A DNA stretch of 64,000 nucleotides from Streptomyces venezuelae (GCF_008642315.1 NZ_CP029192.1:3906001-3970000); one strand, 5' to 3'. Positions 7,733 through 15,768 are shown, counted from the stretch's first letter. Numbers and translations are program-made. Notes: generated by a model from the letters alone, not told the origin.

Positions 7733-8818
7733 ATGACCGCACGCACCACGCCCCGCCCGCCGTCCGACGCGCCCTCGCCCGCGTCCGCGCCCGCCCCGAC
7801 GGCCACGCCGCCGCTGACGCCGCCGCCCGAGGACCCCTCGCACGGGGATCCGGCCCCCGGCCCCGACTTCATCACGCCGGTGGACAACGTCTTCGTCCGC
7901 AGTCACCTCGGCGGCTTCCCCGACATCGACGCCGCGGCCTGGACCCTGACGGTCGAGGGCCTGGTGGAACGCCCCCTGCGCCTGGACCTCGCGACGCTCC
8001 GCGCCATCCCGGCGGACCAACTCACCGCCGTCCACGAGTGCTTCGGCAGCCCGCTGCGGCCCGAGACGCCGACGCGCGCGGTGACGAACATCGAGTGGAC
8101 GGGCCTGCCCCTCGCCGCCCTCCTGGACCGCGCGGGCCCGCTGCCCACCGCCCGGCACGTGCTGTTCGAGGGTGCCGACACCGGCTCCTTCCACGGCGAG
8201 GACGGCCTCTCGTACGTGAAGGACCTCCCCCTGGAGACCGCGCGCCGCGATGTGTTCCTCGCCCACGGCATGAACGGCGAGCCGCTGCGCGTCCGGCACG
8301 GGTATCCGCTGCGGGCCGTGGTCCCGCGGATGTTCGGCACGAACTCGGTGAAGTGGCTGACCCGGATCGTGCTGACGGACGAACGCCCGGAGCACATGTT
8401 CACGACGACCTTCTACACGCGGACGCTTCCGGGGCACGACACCCCGCAGCCGGTGCGCGCGCTGGACGTCAACAGCAAGATCCTCTCCCCCGACGCGGAA
8501 GCCGAACTCCCCTACACCGGCTGGGCGTTCAGAGGCCGCGCCTGGAGCACGACAGAGGTCGTCCGCCTCGACCTCTCCTTCGACGGCGGCCCGTGGGAGC
8601 CCGCCACCCTCGACGTCCCCGGCGGCGACCCGGCCTGGCAGGGTTTCTCCCTGCGCCGCGCGCTGGCGCCGGGCCGGCACACGGTCCGCTCGCGCGCGAC
8701 GGACGCGGCGGGACGCGTCCAGCCGCCGCCGGGCGCACGGAACTCCGTGCACGAGGTCCGGTTCACGGTGGGCGCTCGCACAAGCCGCAGGCCTCAACGG
8801 AACACCGCCCGCCGCTAA
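7733..8818 (+). CDS. Sulfite oxidase-family molybdopterin oxidoreductase
   Basis: This 361-residue enzyme has a sulfite-oxidase Mo-molybdopterin domain (about 45-240) and a C-terminal Mo-co dimerisation/Ig-like domain (about 250-350). The molybdenum-ligating Cys is C103 in VHECFGSP. The family motifs FEGADTGSFHGEDGLSY and RHGYPLRAVVP are present. The N-terminal 45 residues are Pro/Ala/Thr-rich and no heme domain or signal peptide is visible, so it looks like a cytoplasmic enzyme using a soluble acceptor. The substrate, sulfite or another small oxyanion or sulfoxide, cannot be fixed. The ATG at 7733 follows GGGAGCCGCCCG. The kinase gene starts 9 bases downstream, so they are co-transcribed. 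Confidence 0.88.
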   Translation: MTARTTPRPPSDAPSPASAPAPTATPPLTPPPEDPSHGDPAPGPDFITPVDNVFVRSHLGGFPDIDAAAWTLTVEGLVERPLRLDLATLRAIPADQLTAVHECFGSPLRPETPTRAVTNIEWTGLPLAALLDRAGPLPTARHVLFEGADTGSFHGEDGLSYVKDLPLETARRDVFLAHGMNGEPLRVRHGYPLRAVVPRMFGTNSVKWLTRIVLTDERPEHMFTTTFYTRTLPGHDTPQPVRALDVNSKILSPDAEAELPYTGWAFRGRAWSTTEVVRLDLSFDGGPWEPATLDVPGGDPAWQGFSLRRALAPGRHTVRSRATDAAGRVQPPPGARNSVHEVRFTVGARTSRRPQRNTARR

Positions 8819-8827
8819 GGAGCCACC

Positions 8828-9733
8828 ATCAAGTCCCCCGAGATCACCGAACCGTTACTGCGCACCCTCCTCAAGGAACAGCACCCGGATCTGGCGGATC
8901 TGGAGATCCGCCGGGCCGCCAGGGGCTGGGACAACGAACTCTGGCGCCTGGGCGACGACTTGGCGCTGCGCATGCCCCGCACGGAGCGCGCGCCCGGACT
9001 CCTGCGCAAGGAGTACCGCTGGCTGCCGGCCATGGCGCCGGGCCTCCCCCTTCCCGTTCCGACACCCCTGCGCTTGGGTGTCCCGTCCACCCGCTTCCCG
9101 GAACCGTGGACCGTGGCGGCCTGGGTGCCGGGCACACCGGCGGACCGCACACCGGTCAGCCGCAGCGCCCAGGCCGCGGAAGCCCTCGGCGACTTCCTGC
9201 GAACACTGCACGAACCCGCGCCGCCGGGGGCGCCCCCGCACCAGGGCAGGGGCGGCCCACTGCGCCCGCTCGCAGACGACTTCCCCGGCCGGCTCGCGGA
9301 CCTGTCGCCCGAGGACACCGGCATCGGAACGGACGACGCGCACACCCTCCGCGCCCTCTGGGACGACGCCGTCGCGGCCCCCGCCTGGCAGGGCCCGCCC
9401 ACCTGGCTGCACTGCGACCTGCACCCCGCGAACGTCGTGGTCGCCGACGGCGCCCTCACCGGAGTGCTCGACTTCGGAGAACTCTGCGCGGGAGACCCGG
9501 CGACGGACCTCGGCGCGGCGTGGCTCCTCCTGCCGCAGGGCGCCGCCCCCCGCTTCTTCGAGGCGTACGGCCGCGCCGACCCGGCGATGATCCGCCGGGC
9601 CAAGGGCTGGGCGGCCATCCAGTCCCTCGCCCTCATCGACGTCGGCCGCAACGGCGAACGGGGTCTGCCCGGCGGCAAGGTGACCTGGGGGCATGCGGGG
9701 CGGGCGACGATTCAGCGGCTGGTCGGTCGGTAG
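8828..9733 (+). CDS. Aminoglycoside phosphotransferase (APH)-family kinase, apparent ATC start
   Basis: This APH/choline-kinase-like protein has about 301 residues. The catalytic Brenner motif is LHCDLHPANVVV near residue 200 and the metal-binding DFG-like motif VLDFGELCAGDPATDLG is near 219. An N-lobe begins around EITEPLLRTLLKEQHPDL. No ATG, GTG or TTG lies in frame between the upstream stop (8816-8818) and codon 45 (ATG 8960), and starting there would delete the N-lobe. A perfect AAGGAG (8817-8822) sits 5 bases before ATC at 8828, so I place the start there. This is either a rare ATC start or a base error. Substrates of these chromosomal APH relatives are usually unknown. Confidence 0.8.
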   Translation: MKSPEITEPLLRTLLKEQHPDLADLEIRRAARGWDNELWRLGDDLALRMPRTERAPGLLRKEYRWLPAMAPGLPLPVPTPLRLGVPSTRFPEPWTVAAWVPGTPADRTPVSRSAQAAEALGDFLRTLHEPAPPGAPPHQGRGGPLRPLADDFPGRLADLSPEDTGIGTDDAHTLRALWDDAVAAPAWQGPPTWLHCDLHPANVVVADGALTGVLDFGELCAGDPATDLGAAWLLLPQGAAPRFFEAYGRADPAMIRRAKGWAAIQSLALIDVGRNGERGLPGGKVTWGHAGRATIQRLVGR

Positions 9734-9745
9734 TTCAGGCGTGGT

Positions 9746-9782
9746 ACCGGGCCCGGCGGCCCTCCGTTCCGCCGGGCCCGGT
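9746..9782. terminator. Strong bidirectional hairpin terminator
   Basis: A perfect 14-bp stem is formed by ACCGGGCCCGGCGG (9746-9759) and CCGCCGGGCCCGGT (9769-9782) with a 9-base loop. It sits in the gap between the convergent kinase gene and the AfsA-like gene. Confidence 0.85.
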
Positions 9783-9802
9783 GGTTCACGGGGTCGGGTG
9801 GT

Positions 9803-10744
9803 TCACGGGGCCGGGTGGGCCAGGGTCACGCGGCAGGAGAAGGCCTCGTTGTCCTCCTGGAGGGCGGTGACCGAGATGCTCTGGTGGCCCTTCGGGTAGG
9901 CGGCGGGTTCGACGTGGGCGGTGATCAGGCAGGGTGCGTCGAACTCGACGTAGCGGAAGAACGCCGACTCGAAGCGGATCGGGAAGGCGGGCCTGCCCAG
10001 CGGGTCCTGGACGGCGTGGGCGGCCTGGCGGGCGGCTTCGAGCAGGAGCATGCCGGGTGCGTGGTCGACGGGGTGGTCGAACAGGATGGGGTGTGTCTGG
10101 TCGACGCGCAGTTGCCACTGGTGCGGCTGCGAGGTGGGTGAGAGCACTACGTCGTCGGCGTGGTTCCGGCCCGCCGGGGCGGGCGGTATCGGCGGGGTGA
10201 GCGGCGTCGGGGACGTGGCGCCCGGCGCCGTGCCGCGGTCGCCGCGGAGTCTGCGGTAGATCGCCGGGGCGTTGCTGCTGAAGCGGGTGTGCGCGGTTCC
10301 CAGGTGCCGGCCGTCGCGGAGGATCTCGATGTCCATCGTGAGGGCGGCGAGGCGGCCGCCGCGCCGGGTGATGTCGCCGCAGGTGATGCGGAGTTCGACG
10401 TCCATCGGGCCGCTGTCGAGGACCATCGCGTCGGGCGCGACCTCGAAGGTGAAGTGCTGCCAGATGAGGTGATGGCCGAGCGGCACGTCGTAGAGGGCGT
10501 GCGAGATCAGCGGGATGCTCTGCCGCAACGTCTCGGCGAGCAGCATCGGGTCGTGCCGTCCGGTGACGGGCTCGTAGAAGGCGTGGCCGCGCGGCCACCG
10601 GGCGGTGACCGTCACCCGGTCCTCGCCCGCGGGCGCCCAGCCGGTCAGCAGCACTTCGGCGCTGACCAGCTTGTGGACGTACTCCTGCGGCACGTCCCGC
10701 AGTTGGGTAGCTGGCGTGGTCTGTGCATACGAAACGAGAGTCAT
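9803..10744 (-). CDS. AfsA/ScbA-type gamma-butyrolactone autoregulator synthase
   Basis: This 313-residue protein carries two AfsA hot-dog repeats. The N-terminal one (about 20-150) contains YVHKLVSAEVLLTGW and WPRGHAFYEP, and the C-terminal one (about 190-310) contains FDHPVDHAPGMLLLEAARQA. AfsA-type enzymes condense a beta-ketoacyl-ACP with dihydroxyacetone phosphate, the first step in A-factor-like signal synthesis. The ATG at 10744 gives the usual start MTLVSYAQTT. It is divergent from a receptor-type TetR gene across 115 bases, the classical scbA/scbR arrangement, and candidate pathway enzymes lie beyond the receptor. The long ORF upstream of this start is a shadow frame. Confidence 0.92.
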   Translation of the reverse strand: MTLVSYAQTTPATQLRDVPQEYVHKLVSAEVLLTGWAPAGEDRVTVTARWPRGHAFYEPVTGRHDPMLLAETLRQSIPLISHALYDVPLGHHLIWQHFTFEVAPDAMVLDSGPMDVELRITCGDITRRGGRLAALTMDIEILRDGRHLGTAHTRFSSNAPAIYRRLRGDRGTAPGATSPTPLTPPIPPAPAGRNHADDVVLSPTSQPHQWQLRVDQTHPILFDHPVDHAPGMLLLEAARQAAHAVQDPLGRPAFPIRFESAFFRYVEFDAPCLITAHVEPAAYPKGHQSISVTALQEDNEAFSCRVTLAHPAP

Positions 10745-10815
10745 GGGTCCCCCCCAGGGATGTGTGATGCCCGATCGAAGTGCGCGGGCTCTGGTCTCCC
10801 AGAACCATGACGCGT

Positions 10816-10835
10816 AAAGTAACGTGCGTTCTTTT
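10816..10835. promoter_or_regulatory. Candidate ARE-type operator between synthase and receptor genes
   Basis: The pseudo-palindrome AAAGTAACG-TG-CGTTCTTTT is centred in the divergent region, with a perfect AACG/CGTT core. Its reverse complement, AAGAACG-nn-CGTTACTT, closely resembles the repeat at 15696-15713. Receptors of this family bind such sites and repress both flanking genes until the butyrolactone arrives. Binding here is inferred. Confidence 0.55.
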
Positions 10836-10859
10836 TGTTTGTCGAGAGAGGCCGTCCGG

Positions 10860-11489
10860 ATGCCGGAACCGAAGCAGGAGCGGGCCCAGAAGACGCGCGA
10901 GGAAATCCTTCGCGCCGCCGCTGAGGTCTTCGACGAACGCGGGTACAGCGGTGCCAGCATGCGGGAGATCATGAACCGCGCCGGTGTGACGCTCGGAGCC
11001 GTCTACTTCCACTTCCCCAACAAGGAAGCGCTGGCCCTGGCGGTGATGCGGGCCCAGCCCGCGAGCATCGTGCCCGCCCTGAAGTCGCAGGGCCTCCAGC
11101 GCCTGGTGGACATCACGTTCGTGTGGGCGCACAAGCTCCAGACGGACCCGACGCTGCGCGCGGGCGTCCGCCTCACCAGCGAACAGACCGGCTTCGGCCT
11201 CGACGACGCCACGCCCTACCGGGAGTGGGCCCGGATCATGGAGGAGTGCCTCACCGACGGCCGCACGGCGGGCGACGTCCGCCCGGACGTCGACGTCCGC
11301 ACGCTGGCCGAGTTCATCGTCTCCGCGTGTACGGGCCTCCAGGCGTACTCCCTGCTGGCGACCGGCCGCGAGGACCTGCCCGAGCGGACCCGGGCCATGT
11401 GGCGGCTGCTCATGCCCGCCATCGCCACGGCGAGCGCCGCCGACAGCATCGACGTGAGCGAGTCGCGGGAGGCCGCGGTCAACGCCTGA
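10860..11489 (+). CDS. ArpA/ScbR-type gamma-butyrolactone receptor (TetR family)
   Basis: This 209-residue TetR protein begins MPEPKQERAQKTREEILRAA, the stereotyped start of butyrolactone receptors. The HTH, VTLGAVYFHFPNKEALA, spans about residues 35-52. The ligand domain keeps RAGVRLTSEQ and the YREWAR segment, whose Trp is conserved in ligand-binding members. The ATG at 10860 was chosen because it gives the family N-terminus and follows GAGAGAGG; an in-frame start at 10824 adds 12 atypical residues. The gene diverges from the AfsA-type synthase. It probably represses the synthase and itself, with wider targets possible, including the site near 15700. Confidence 0.92.
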   Translation: MPEPKQERAQKTREEILRAAAEVFDERGYSGASMREIMNRAGVTLGAVYFHFPNKEALALAVMRAQPASIVPALKSQGLQRLVDITFVWAHKLQTDPTLRAGVRLTSEQTGFGLDDATPYREWARIMEECLTDGRTAGDVRPDVDVRTLAEFIVSACTGLQAYSLLATGREDLPERTRAMWRLLMPAIATASAADSIDVSESREAAVNA

Positions 11490-11502
11490 CGACGGCCCCC
11501 TC

Positions 11503-11614
11503 CTAGGGCCTGTGTCGAAAGTCCCGTCTGCCCGGCGACGCCCGGCACGCACGCTCGCGGCGTTGTCGGGCCCGCCCTCCGGGCGAACGACGGGGCTTCC
11601 GACACAGGCCCTAG
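11503..11614. repeat. Dispersed inverted-repeat element, copy 1
   Basis: The 19-bp arms CTAGGGCCTGTGTCGAAAG (11503-11521) and CTTCCGACACAGGCCCTAG (11596-11614) are inverted with one mismatch and enclose a GC-rich 74-base centre. The same arm sequence recurs at 36762-36824 around a much shorter centre. It looks like a small palindromic mobile-type repeat or duplicated terminator. It lies between the receptor and HAD genes. Confidence 0.75.
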
Positions 11615-11656
11615 CACCACATCACTTTCCGACCGATCAGCAGCCAAGGACGTTCC

Positions 11657-12355
11657 ATGCACCAGCACTTCGACCGACTGCGCCTCGTCGCGCTCAACAT
11701 CGACGGCGTTCTGCTCAACGACACGTTCAGCCCCGTCATCGGCAACTTCATCACCAGCCGCGGGGGCGTGTACGACGCCTCGACCGAGCGGCGCATCCTC
11801 TCCCAGCCGCGCCGCGTCGCCGGTGGCGAGATGGCCCGCGCGGCCGGCCTCGACATCACGGGCGACGAGGCCCTGGAGCTCTACTTCGCCGAACGCGACC
11901 GGTACGTCGCCGAGCACCCCGTGCGGCCGAACCCCGGCGCCGCGGAACTCATCGAGCGGATACGCGGCCTGGGCCTCCAGGTCGTCTGCTACGGCGGCCT
12001 GAGCAAGCCCCACTTCGACACCCACCTGGGCTCCTGGGCCCACCTCTTCGACGGCCCCGGCTACGTCTGCACCGACTCCTTCCGCCCCGGCATCAAGGAG
12101 ATCGCCGAGGACGTGTTCTCGCTGGGCCTCGACGAGGTGCTGTTCGTGGACGACGTCGCCCGGGTCGCCGAGGCGGCGAAGGGGCTCGGCGTGCCGTTCA
12201 TCGGCCATCCCTGCAGCTTCCAGCGCACGTTCATGGAGGAGCTGTCGGTGCGGCACATCGTCGACTCGCTGGACGCGATCGACGAGGAGCTGCTGCGCAC
12301 CCTCGACGCCGAGGCCGCGGCGGGCGCCAACTGGCCCGCGACGACGGCCAGCTGA
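11657..12355 (+). CDS. HAD-superfamily protein lacking the catalytic nucleophile
   Basis: This 232-residue HAD-fold protein shows motif I as LNIDGVLLND, where the usual DxD is NxD. The nucleophilic Asp is replaced by Asn14, while the acid/base Asp16 is kept. Later motifs look intact: the Lys or Arg of motif III probably lies in DSFRPGIKEIAED and motif IV is VLFVDDVARV near residue 155. Canonical HAD phosphatases need the first Asp, so this one may be inactive, use another mechanism or serve a regulatory role. It sits between the receptor and an SDR. Butyrolactone pathways include a phosphate-removal step, making this a natural but compromised candidate. GCCAAGGA precedes the ATG. Confidence 0.82.
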   Translation: MHQHFDRLRLVALNIDGVLLNDTFSPVIGNFITSRGGVYDASTERRILSQPRRVAGGEMARAAGLDITGDEALELYFAERDRYVAEHPVRPNPGAAELIERIRGLGLQVVCYGGLSKPHFDTHLGSWAHLFDGPGYVCTDSFRPGIKEIAEDVFSLGLDEVLFVDDVARVAEAAKGLGVPFIGHPCSFQRTFMEELSVRHIVDSLDAIDEELLRTLDAEAAAGANWPATTAS

Positions 12356-12391
12356 ACCGGACACCACCACAACCAGGGGGACGGCAAGACG

Positions 12392-13189
12392 ATGAACGAC
12401 ACCACGACGCACGGCGGACACGGCGGACACGGCATGCTGGCCGGCAAGACGATCATGATCACCGGCGCTTCGAGCGGCATCGGCGCGGCCGCGGCACGCC
12501 TGTTCGCCGCGGAGGGGGCCGCGGTGGTCCTCACGGCACGCCGTGAGCCGCTGATCGAGAAGATCGCCGCGGAGATAGCGGAGTCCGGTGGGCGGGCCCT
12601 CGCGGTCGCCGGGGACGTGACGGTCCCGGCGGACGTGCGGCGCGTGGTCGACGCGGCGGTGGAGACGTACGGCCGACTGGACGGCGGGTTCAACAACGCC
12701 GGGTGGGCCACCGCGGGCACACCGCTGCACGAGACCGACGACGCCGTCTTCGACCAGGTGATCGACGTCAACGTACGCGGCGTCTGGAACTGCATGAAGG
12801 CGCAGATCACCGCGATGCTCGCGGACGGCAGAGGGGGCGCCGTCGTCAACACGTCCAGCGCCGCGGGCGTCGTCGCGACGGGGGCCACGGCGTCGTACAT
12901 CGCGGCGAAGCACGCGGTGCTCGGCCTGACGAAAGCGGGCGGCGACGAGTACGGCCGACGCGGGATCCGCGTGAACGCCCTGGTGGTGGGGAGCACCCGC
13001 ACGGAGCTGATGGACCAGGTGCTCACGGACACACCGTCCCTGGAGGAGAGCTTCGTCTCCCGCTCCATGCAGAAGCGGATGGCCGACCCGGTGGAGGTGG
13101 CGCAGGCGGCCGCGTGGCTGCTCAGCGACCGGTCGTCGTTCGTCACGGGCGGCTCCGTGCCGGTCGACGGCGGGTGGACGGCGGCCTGA
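12392..13189 (+). CDS. Short-chain dehydrogenase/reductase (butyrolactone 6-keto reductase candidate)
   Basis: This 265-residue classical SDR has the cofactor motif [12 protein letters not shown] near residue 25, NNAGWA near 98, the catalytic Ser in NTSSAAG near 152, and YIAAKH with the catalytic Tyr/Lys near 167. The absence of an early basic/acidic discriminator other than R52-R53 in TARREP favours NADPH. The N-terminus carries a short GGHGGHG stretch with three His residues overall. It follows the HAD gene by 36 bases and is probably co-transcribed with it. In Streptomyces butyrolactone clusters an SDR reduces the C-6 ketone of the signal, as BarS1 does, and this gene fits that role by position. 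Confidence 0.85.
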   Translation: MNDTTTHGGHGGHGMLAGKTIMITGASSGIGAAAARLFAAEGAAVVLTARREPLIEKIAAEIAESGGRALAVAGDVTVPADVRRVVDAAVETYGRLDGGFNNAGWATAGTPLHETDDAVFDQVIDVNVRGVWNCMKAQITAMLADGRGGAVVNTSSAAGVVATGATASYIAAKHAVLGLTKAGGDEYGRRGIRVNALVVGSTRTELMDQVLTDTPSLEESFVSRSMQKRMADPVEVAQAAAWLLSDRSSFVTGGSVPVDGGWTAA

Positions 13190-13382
13190 GGCACGGCGGT
13201 CGTACGCGCGGGCCGGGGCACAGGAGGGGGGTGCCCCGGCCGACGCGCGCCCAAGGGCCGCGGGGCCTCGGGGAGTTGCCAAAGGCGTGGGGGGATCGGG
13301 GGCCGGGGCGGGCATCGAGGCGCACTCGGGACGTAACGTCCGGACGGAAGCTGCCCGTGCACGGAATCGGAAGGTCTCACCG

Positions 13383-14426
13383 GTGTCTCTGCTCACCTCC
13401 CCCGTCCCGACGTCCTCCCCGCTTGCGGTAGCCCCGGAGGCTCCCGACCGCAACCTCGCCCTGGAGCTCGTCCGGGTCACCGAGGCCGCCGCCATGGCCG
13501 CGGGCCGCTGGGTCGGCCGCGGCGACAAGAACGGCGCCGACGGCGCCGCCGTGCGCGCCATGCGGACCCTCGTCTCCACCGTCTCGATGAACGGCGTCGT
13601 CGTCATCGGCGAGGGCGAGAAGGACGAAGCCCCGATGCTCTTCAACGGAGAGCGCGTCGGCGACGGCACCGGCGCCGAGGTCGACATCGCCGTCGACCCG
13701 ATCGACGGCACGACCCTGACCGCCAAGGGCATGCCCAACGCGATCGCCGTGCTCGCCGCCGCCGACCGCGGCGCCATGTTCGACCCGTCCGCCGTCTTCT
13801 ACATGGACAAGCTCGTCACCGGCCCCGAGGCCGCCGACTTCGTCGACATCGACGCGCCCGCGTCGGTCAACGTCCGCCGCGTCGCCAAGGCGAAGAACCT
13901 GGCGCCCGAGGACGTCACCGTCGTCGTCCTGGACCGGCCGCGGCACCGGGCGGTGATCGACGAGGTCCGGGCGACGGGCGCCCGCATCAAGCTCATCTCC
14001 GACGGCGACGTCGCGGGTTCCGTGCTCGCCGTCCAGGAGGACAGCGGCGTCGACCTGCTGCTCGGCGTCGGCGGCACCCCCGAGGGCATCATCTCCGCCT
14101 GCGCCATCAAGTGCCTGGGCGGCACCATCCAGGGCAAGTTGCGTCCGCGGGACGACGAGGAGCGCGGCCGCGCCCTGGACGCCGGCCACGATCTCGACCG
14201 TGTCCTCGCCACGGACGACCTGGTCAAGGGCGACAACGTCTTCTTCGTCGCCACCGGCATCACCGACGGCGAACTGCTGCGTGGCGTGCGCTACGGCGCG
14301 GCGGGCGCCACCACGGAGTCCCTGGTGATGCGCTCCCGCTCCCGTACGGTCCGCCGCATCGACTCCACGCACCGGCTCGCGAAGCTGCGCGCGTACAGCG
14401 CCGTCGACTTCGACCGCGCGAGCTGA
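13383..14426 (+). CDS. glpX: Class II fructose-1,6-bisphosphatase (GlpX)
   Basis: This 347-residue enzyme hydrolyses fructose 1,6-bisphosphate in gluconeogenesis, and class II members can also act on sedoheptulose 1,7-bisphosphate. It carries [13 protein letters not shown], the metal-binding [12 protein letters not shown] near residue 104, and GIGG-type phosphate-binding sequence in [11 protein letters not shown]. The GTG at 13383 follows GGAAGG by 8 bases and gives the family N-terminus; the open frame extends to 13287 but without family similarity. The gene sits alone between the signalling cassette and a transposase-like gene, an unusual place for the housekeeping copy, so it may be a second paralogue. 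Confidence 0.92.
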   Translation: MSLLTSPVPTSSPLAVAPEAPDRNLALELVRVTEAAAMAAGRWVGRGDKNGADGAAVRAMRTLVSTVSMNGVVVIGEGEKDEAPMLFNGERVGDGTGAEVDIAVDPIDGTTLTAKGMPNAIAVLAAADRGAMFDPSAVFYMDKLVTGPEAADFVDIDAPASVNVRRVAKAKNLAPEDVTVVVLDRPRHRAVIDEVRATGARIKLISDGDVAGSVLAVQEDSGVDLLLGVGGTPEGIISACAIKCLGGTIQGKLRPRDDEERGRALDAGHDLDRVLATDDLVKGDNVFFVATGITDGELLRGVRYGAAGATTESLVMRSRSRTVRRIDSTHRLAKLRAYSAVDFDRAS

Positions 14427-14457
14427 CGCGACATCACGACACGTCCTGTGTACGCCT

Positions 14458-15654
14458 TCAGGCGATGCGGCGCTGCGGCCACTGTTCGGCCGGGTCCGGC
14501 GCGACGAGCCGCCGGTAGGCGTACGCGGCCGACGCCAGGGTCATGTGGTGGTGCCAGCCGGGGAACGAGCGGCCCTCGAAGTCGCGCAGGCCGTAGTTCT
14601 CCGTGAGGTCGGCGAGAGCGCCGACCGTGCCCGAGTGCGCCTGCACCAGCGGCAGCAGATCGTGCAGCCGCGGGTTGACCAGACTGGTCAGCCAGACACG
14701 CCCCACACCCGGCGAGCCGGGCCTGCGCCGGGCGAAGACCCGGTAGACGCCCGGTGAGACGCCCCGCCGCCCGGGCAGCCGCACCAGGGCGGAGACCAGC
14801 CGGTCCACGCGCGGCGCACCGTGCCGGAAGTCGACCGCGGCCGACACCGCGCCCTTCGGCGACAGGAGTTGCAGGAGCCGTCCCGCGGTGAGGATGCCGT
14901 CGGGCGCGCCCGGCGTGAGCACGCGCTGTCCCTCCGGCACGACCCGCAGTCCGTGCGGCACGGCGATCACGCTGTGGCGTCCGCGCGCGGTCAGCTCCGT
15001 GGCCAGGTGCGCCCCGGACGTCGGGTGGTGGCTCGTGTCGGCGACCACCGGGACCGGTTCGCGGCCGGTGTGCGGGGTGAGCGAGTCGACGAGGTTCAGG
15101 ACGTGCTCCGTGGGAGAGCAGTGCCGCACGGTGTCGGGGATGCGCGTCCGCGCCCGCAGCTCCTCGTCCTCGTCCCACTCCTTGGGGAGCCGCAGCCGCC
15201 AGTCCACGGGAATGTGGTCGGTGTCCGAGGACAGGAAGAGCCCGATCCCCATCTGGCAGTTGACGGTGCGGCCCGTGGCCCGCTCGAACCGCTGGTGCAC
15301 GCCGCAGGAGTGGCTGCCCCGCTTGGGCAGCACCGCGACGCCGACGGTCCAGGCACGGACCCGGGTGCGGCGCTCGGCCAGACGCAGCAGCTCGTACCGC
15401 GCCGGATTCCACTCCCAGGGGCTGGCGTTGGCGAACTGGTGCAGGGACTGGGCGGCCGTCGGTCCCGCGTGCAGCTGTGCCGCGAGCCGCTTGACCGACT
15501 TCCTGCCGGGCGTGGTGAGCAGCCCCAGTACGTAGGCCGCTGCCCAGCGCCGCTGGTCAGCGCGGCGCAGATGACCGAAGACGGTCTCCGCGTACGAGGT
15601 GATCGACCCGTCCGCGATCAGCTCGGGCAGCCGGTGGTCCTGCAGCTCCGTCAT
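14458..15654 (-). CDS. IS701-family transposase-like protein, probably domesticated
   Basis: This 398-residue protein follows the IS701 transposase pattern: an N-terminal helical region (about 1-95), then LPKRGSHSCGVHQRF, NCQMGIGLFLSS and PVDWRLRLPKEW. The first catalytic position, normally a DDTGFPK-type sequence, reads TVGVAVLPK (about 103-111), so the first Asp is absent. The second region keeps an Asp in PVVADTSHH but not the usual aromatic-Gly partner. I see no terminal inverted repeats or target duplication. Stand-alone, immobile relatives are common in Streptomyces near antibiotic and signalling genes and are thought to be regulatory. The ATG at 15654 follows GGGAGGGA. It diverges from a receptor-like TetR gene. 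Confidence 0.82.
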   Translation of the reverse strand: MTELQDHRLPELIADGSITSYAETVFGHLRRADQRRWAAAYVLGLLTTPGRKSVKRLAAQLHAGPTAAQSLHQFANASPWEWNPARYELLRLAERRTRVRAWTVGVAVLPKRGSHSCGVHQRFERATGRTVNCQMGIGLFLSSDTDHIPVDWRLRLPKEWDEDEELRARTRIPDTVRHCSPTEHVLNLVDSLTPHTGREPVPVVADTSHHPTSGAHLATELTARGRHSVIAVPHGLRVVPEGQRVLTPGAPDGILTAGRLLQLLSPKGAVSAAVDFRHGAPRVDRLVSALVRLPGRRGVSPGVYRVFARRRPGSPGVGRVWLTSLVNPRLHDLLPLVQAHSGTVGALADLTENYGLRDFEGRSFPGWHHHMTLASAAYAYRRLVAPDPAEQWPQRRIA

Positions 15655-15695
15655 GGCATTCCCTCCCCGTGATGGCGCCTGACTCCCACAAGAAT

Positions 15696-15713
15696 AGAGA
15701 ACGTTCGTTTTCT
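15696..15713. promoter_or_regulatory. Candidate butyrolactone-receptor operator upstream of the IS701-like gene
   Basis: AGAGAACG-TT-CGTTTTCT is an 18-bp inverted repeat with arms AGAnAACG/CGTTnTCT. It lies 42 bases upstream of the IS701-like gene, in the divergent region with the TetR gene at 15901. Its AACGnnCGTT core matches the candidate operator at 10816-10835, suggesting both are read by the receptors in this window. Confidence 0.55.
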
Positions 15714-15750
15714 TTTGAAGCCCGGGGGCCGAACAGGCACGCGGACCGCC

Positions 15751-15768
15751 GCTACTTGGCCAAGTCCA
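15751..15768. promoter_or_regulatory. Palindromic motif GCTACTTGGCCAAGTCCA, copy 1
   Basis: The core ACTTGGCCAAGT (15754-15765) is a perfect 12-bp palindrome. An 18-base stretch matching at 17 positions occurs at 26309-26326 upstream of the sedoheptulose-phosphate cyclase gene. Occurrence in two promoter regions suggests a shared operator. The binding protein is unknown; the adjacent TetR product is a candidate. Confidence 0.5.

Noticed and set aside
11216..13777. An 853-codon open frame on the minus strand
   Set aside because: It runs antisense through the TetR, HAD, SDR and glpX genes. Its Arg/Ala/Pro-rich translation shows no domain, as expected for shadow frames in high-GC DNA.
14458..15654. 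An active insertion sequence
   Set aside because: I found no terminal inverted repeats or target-site duplications, and the first catalytic Asp is missing.
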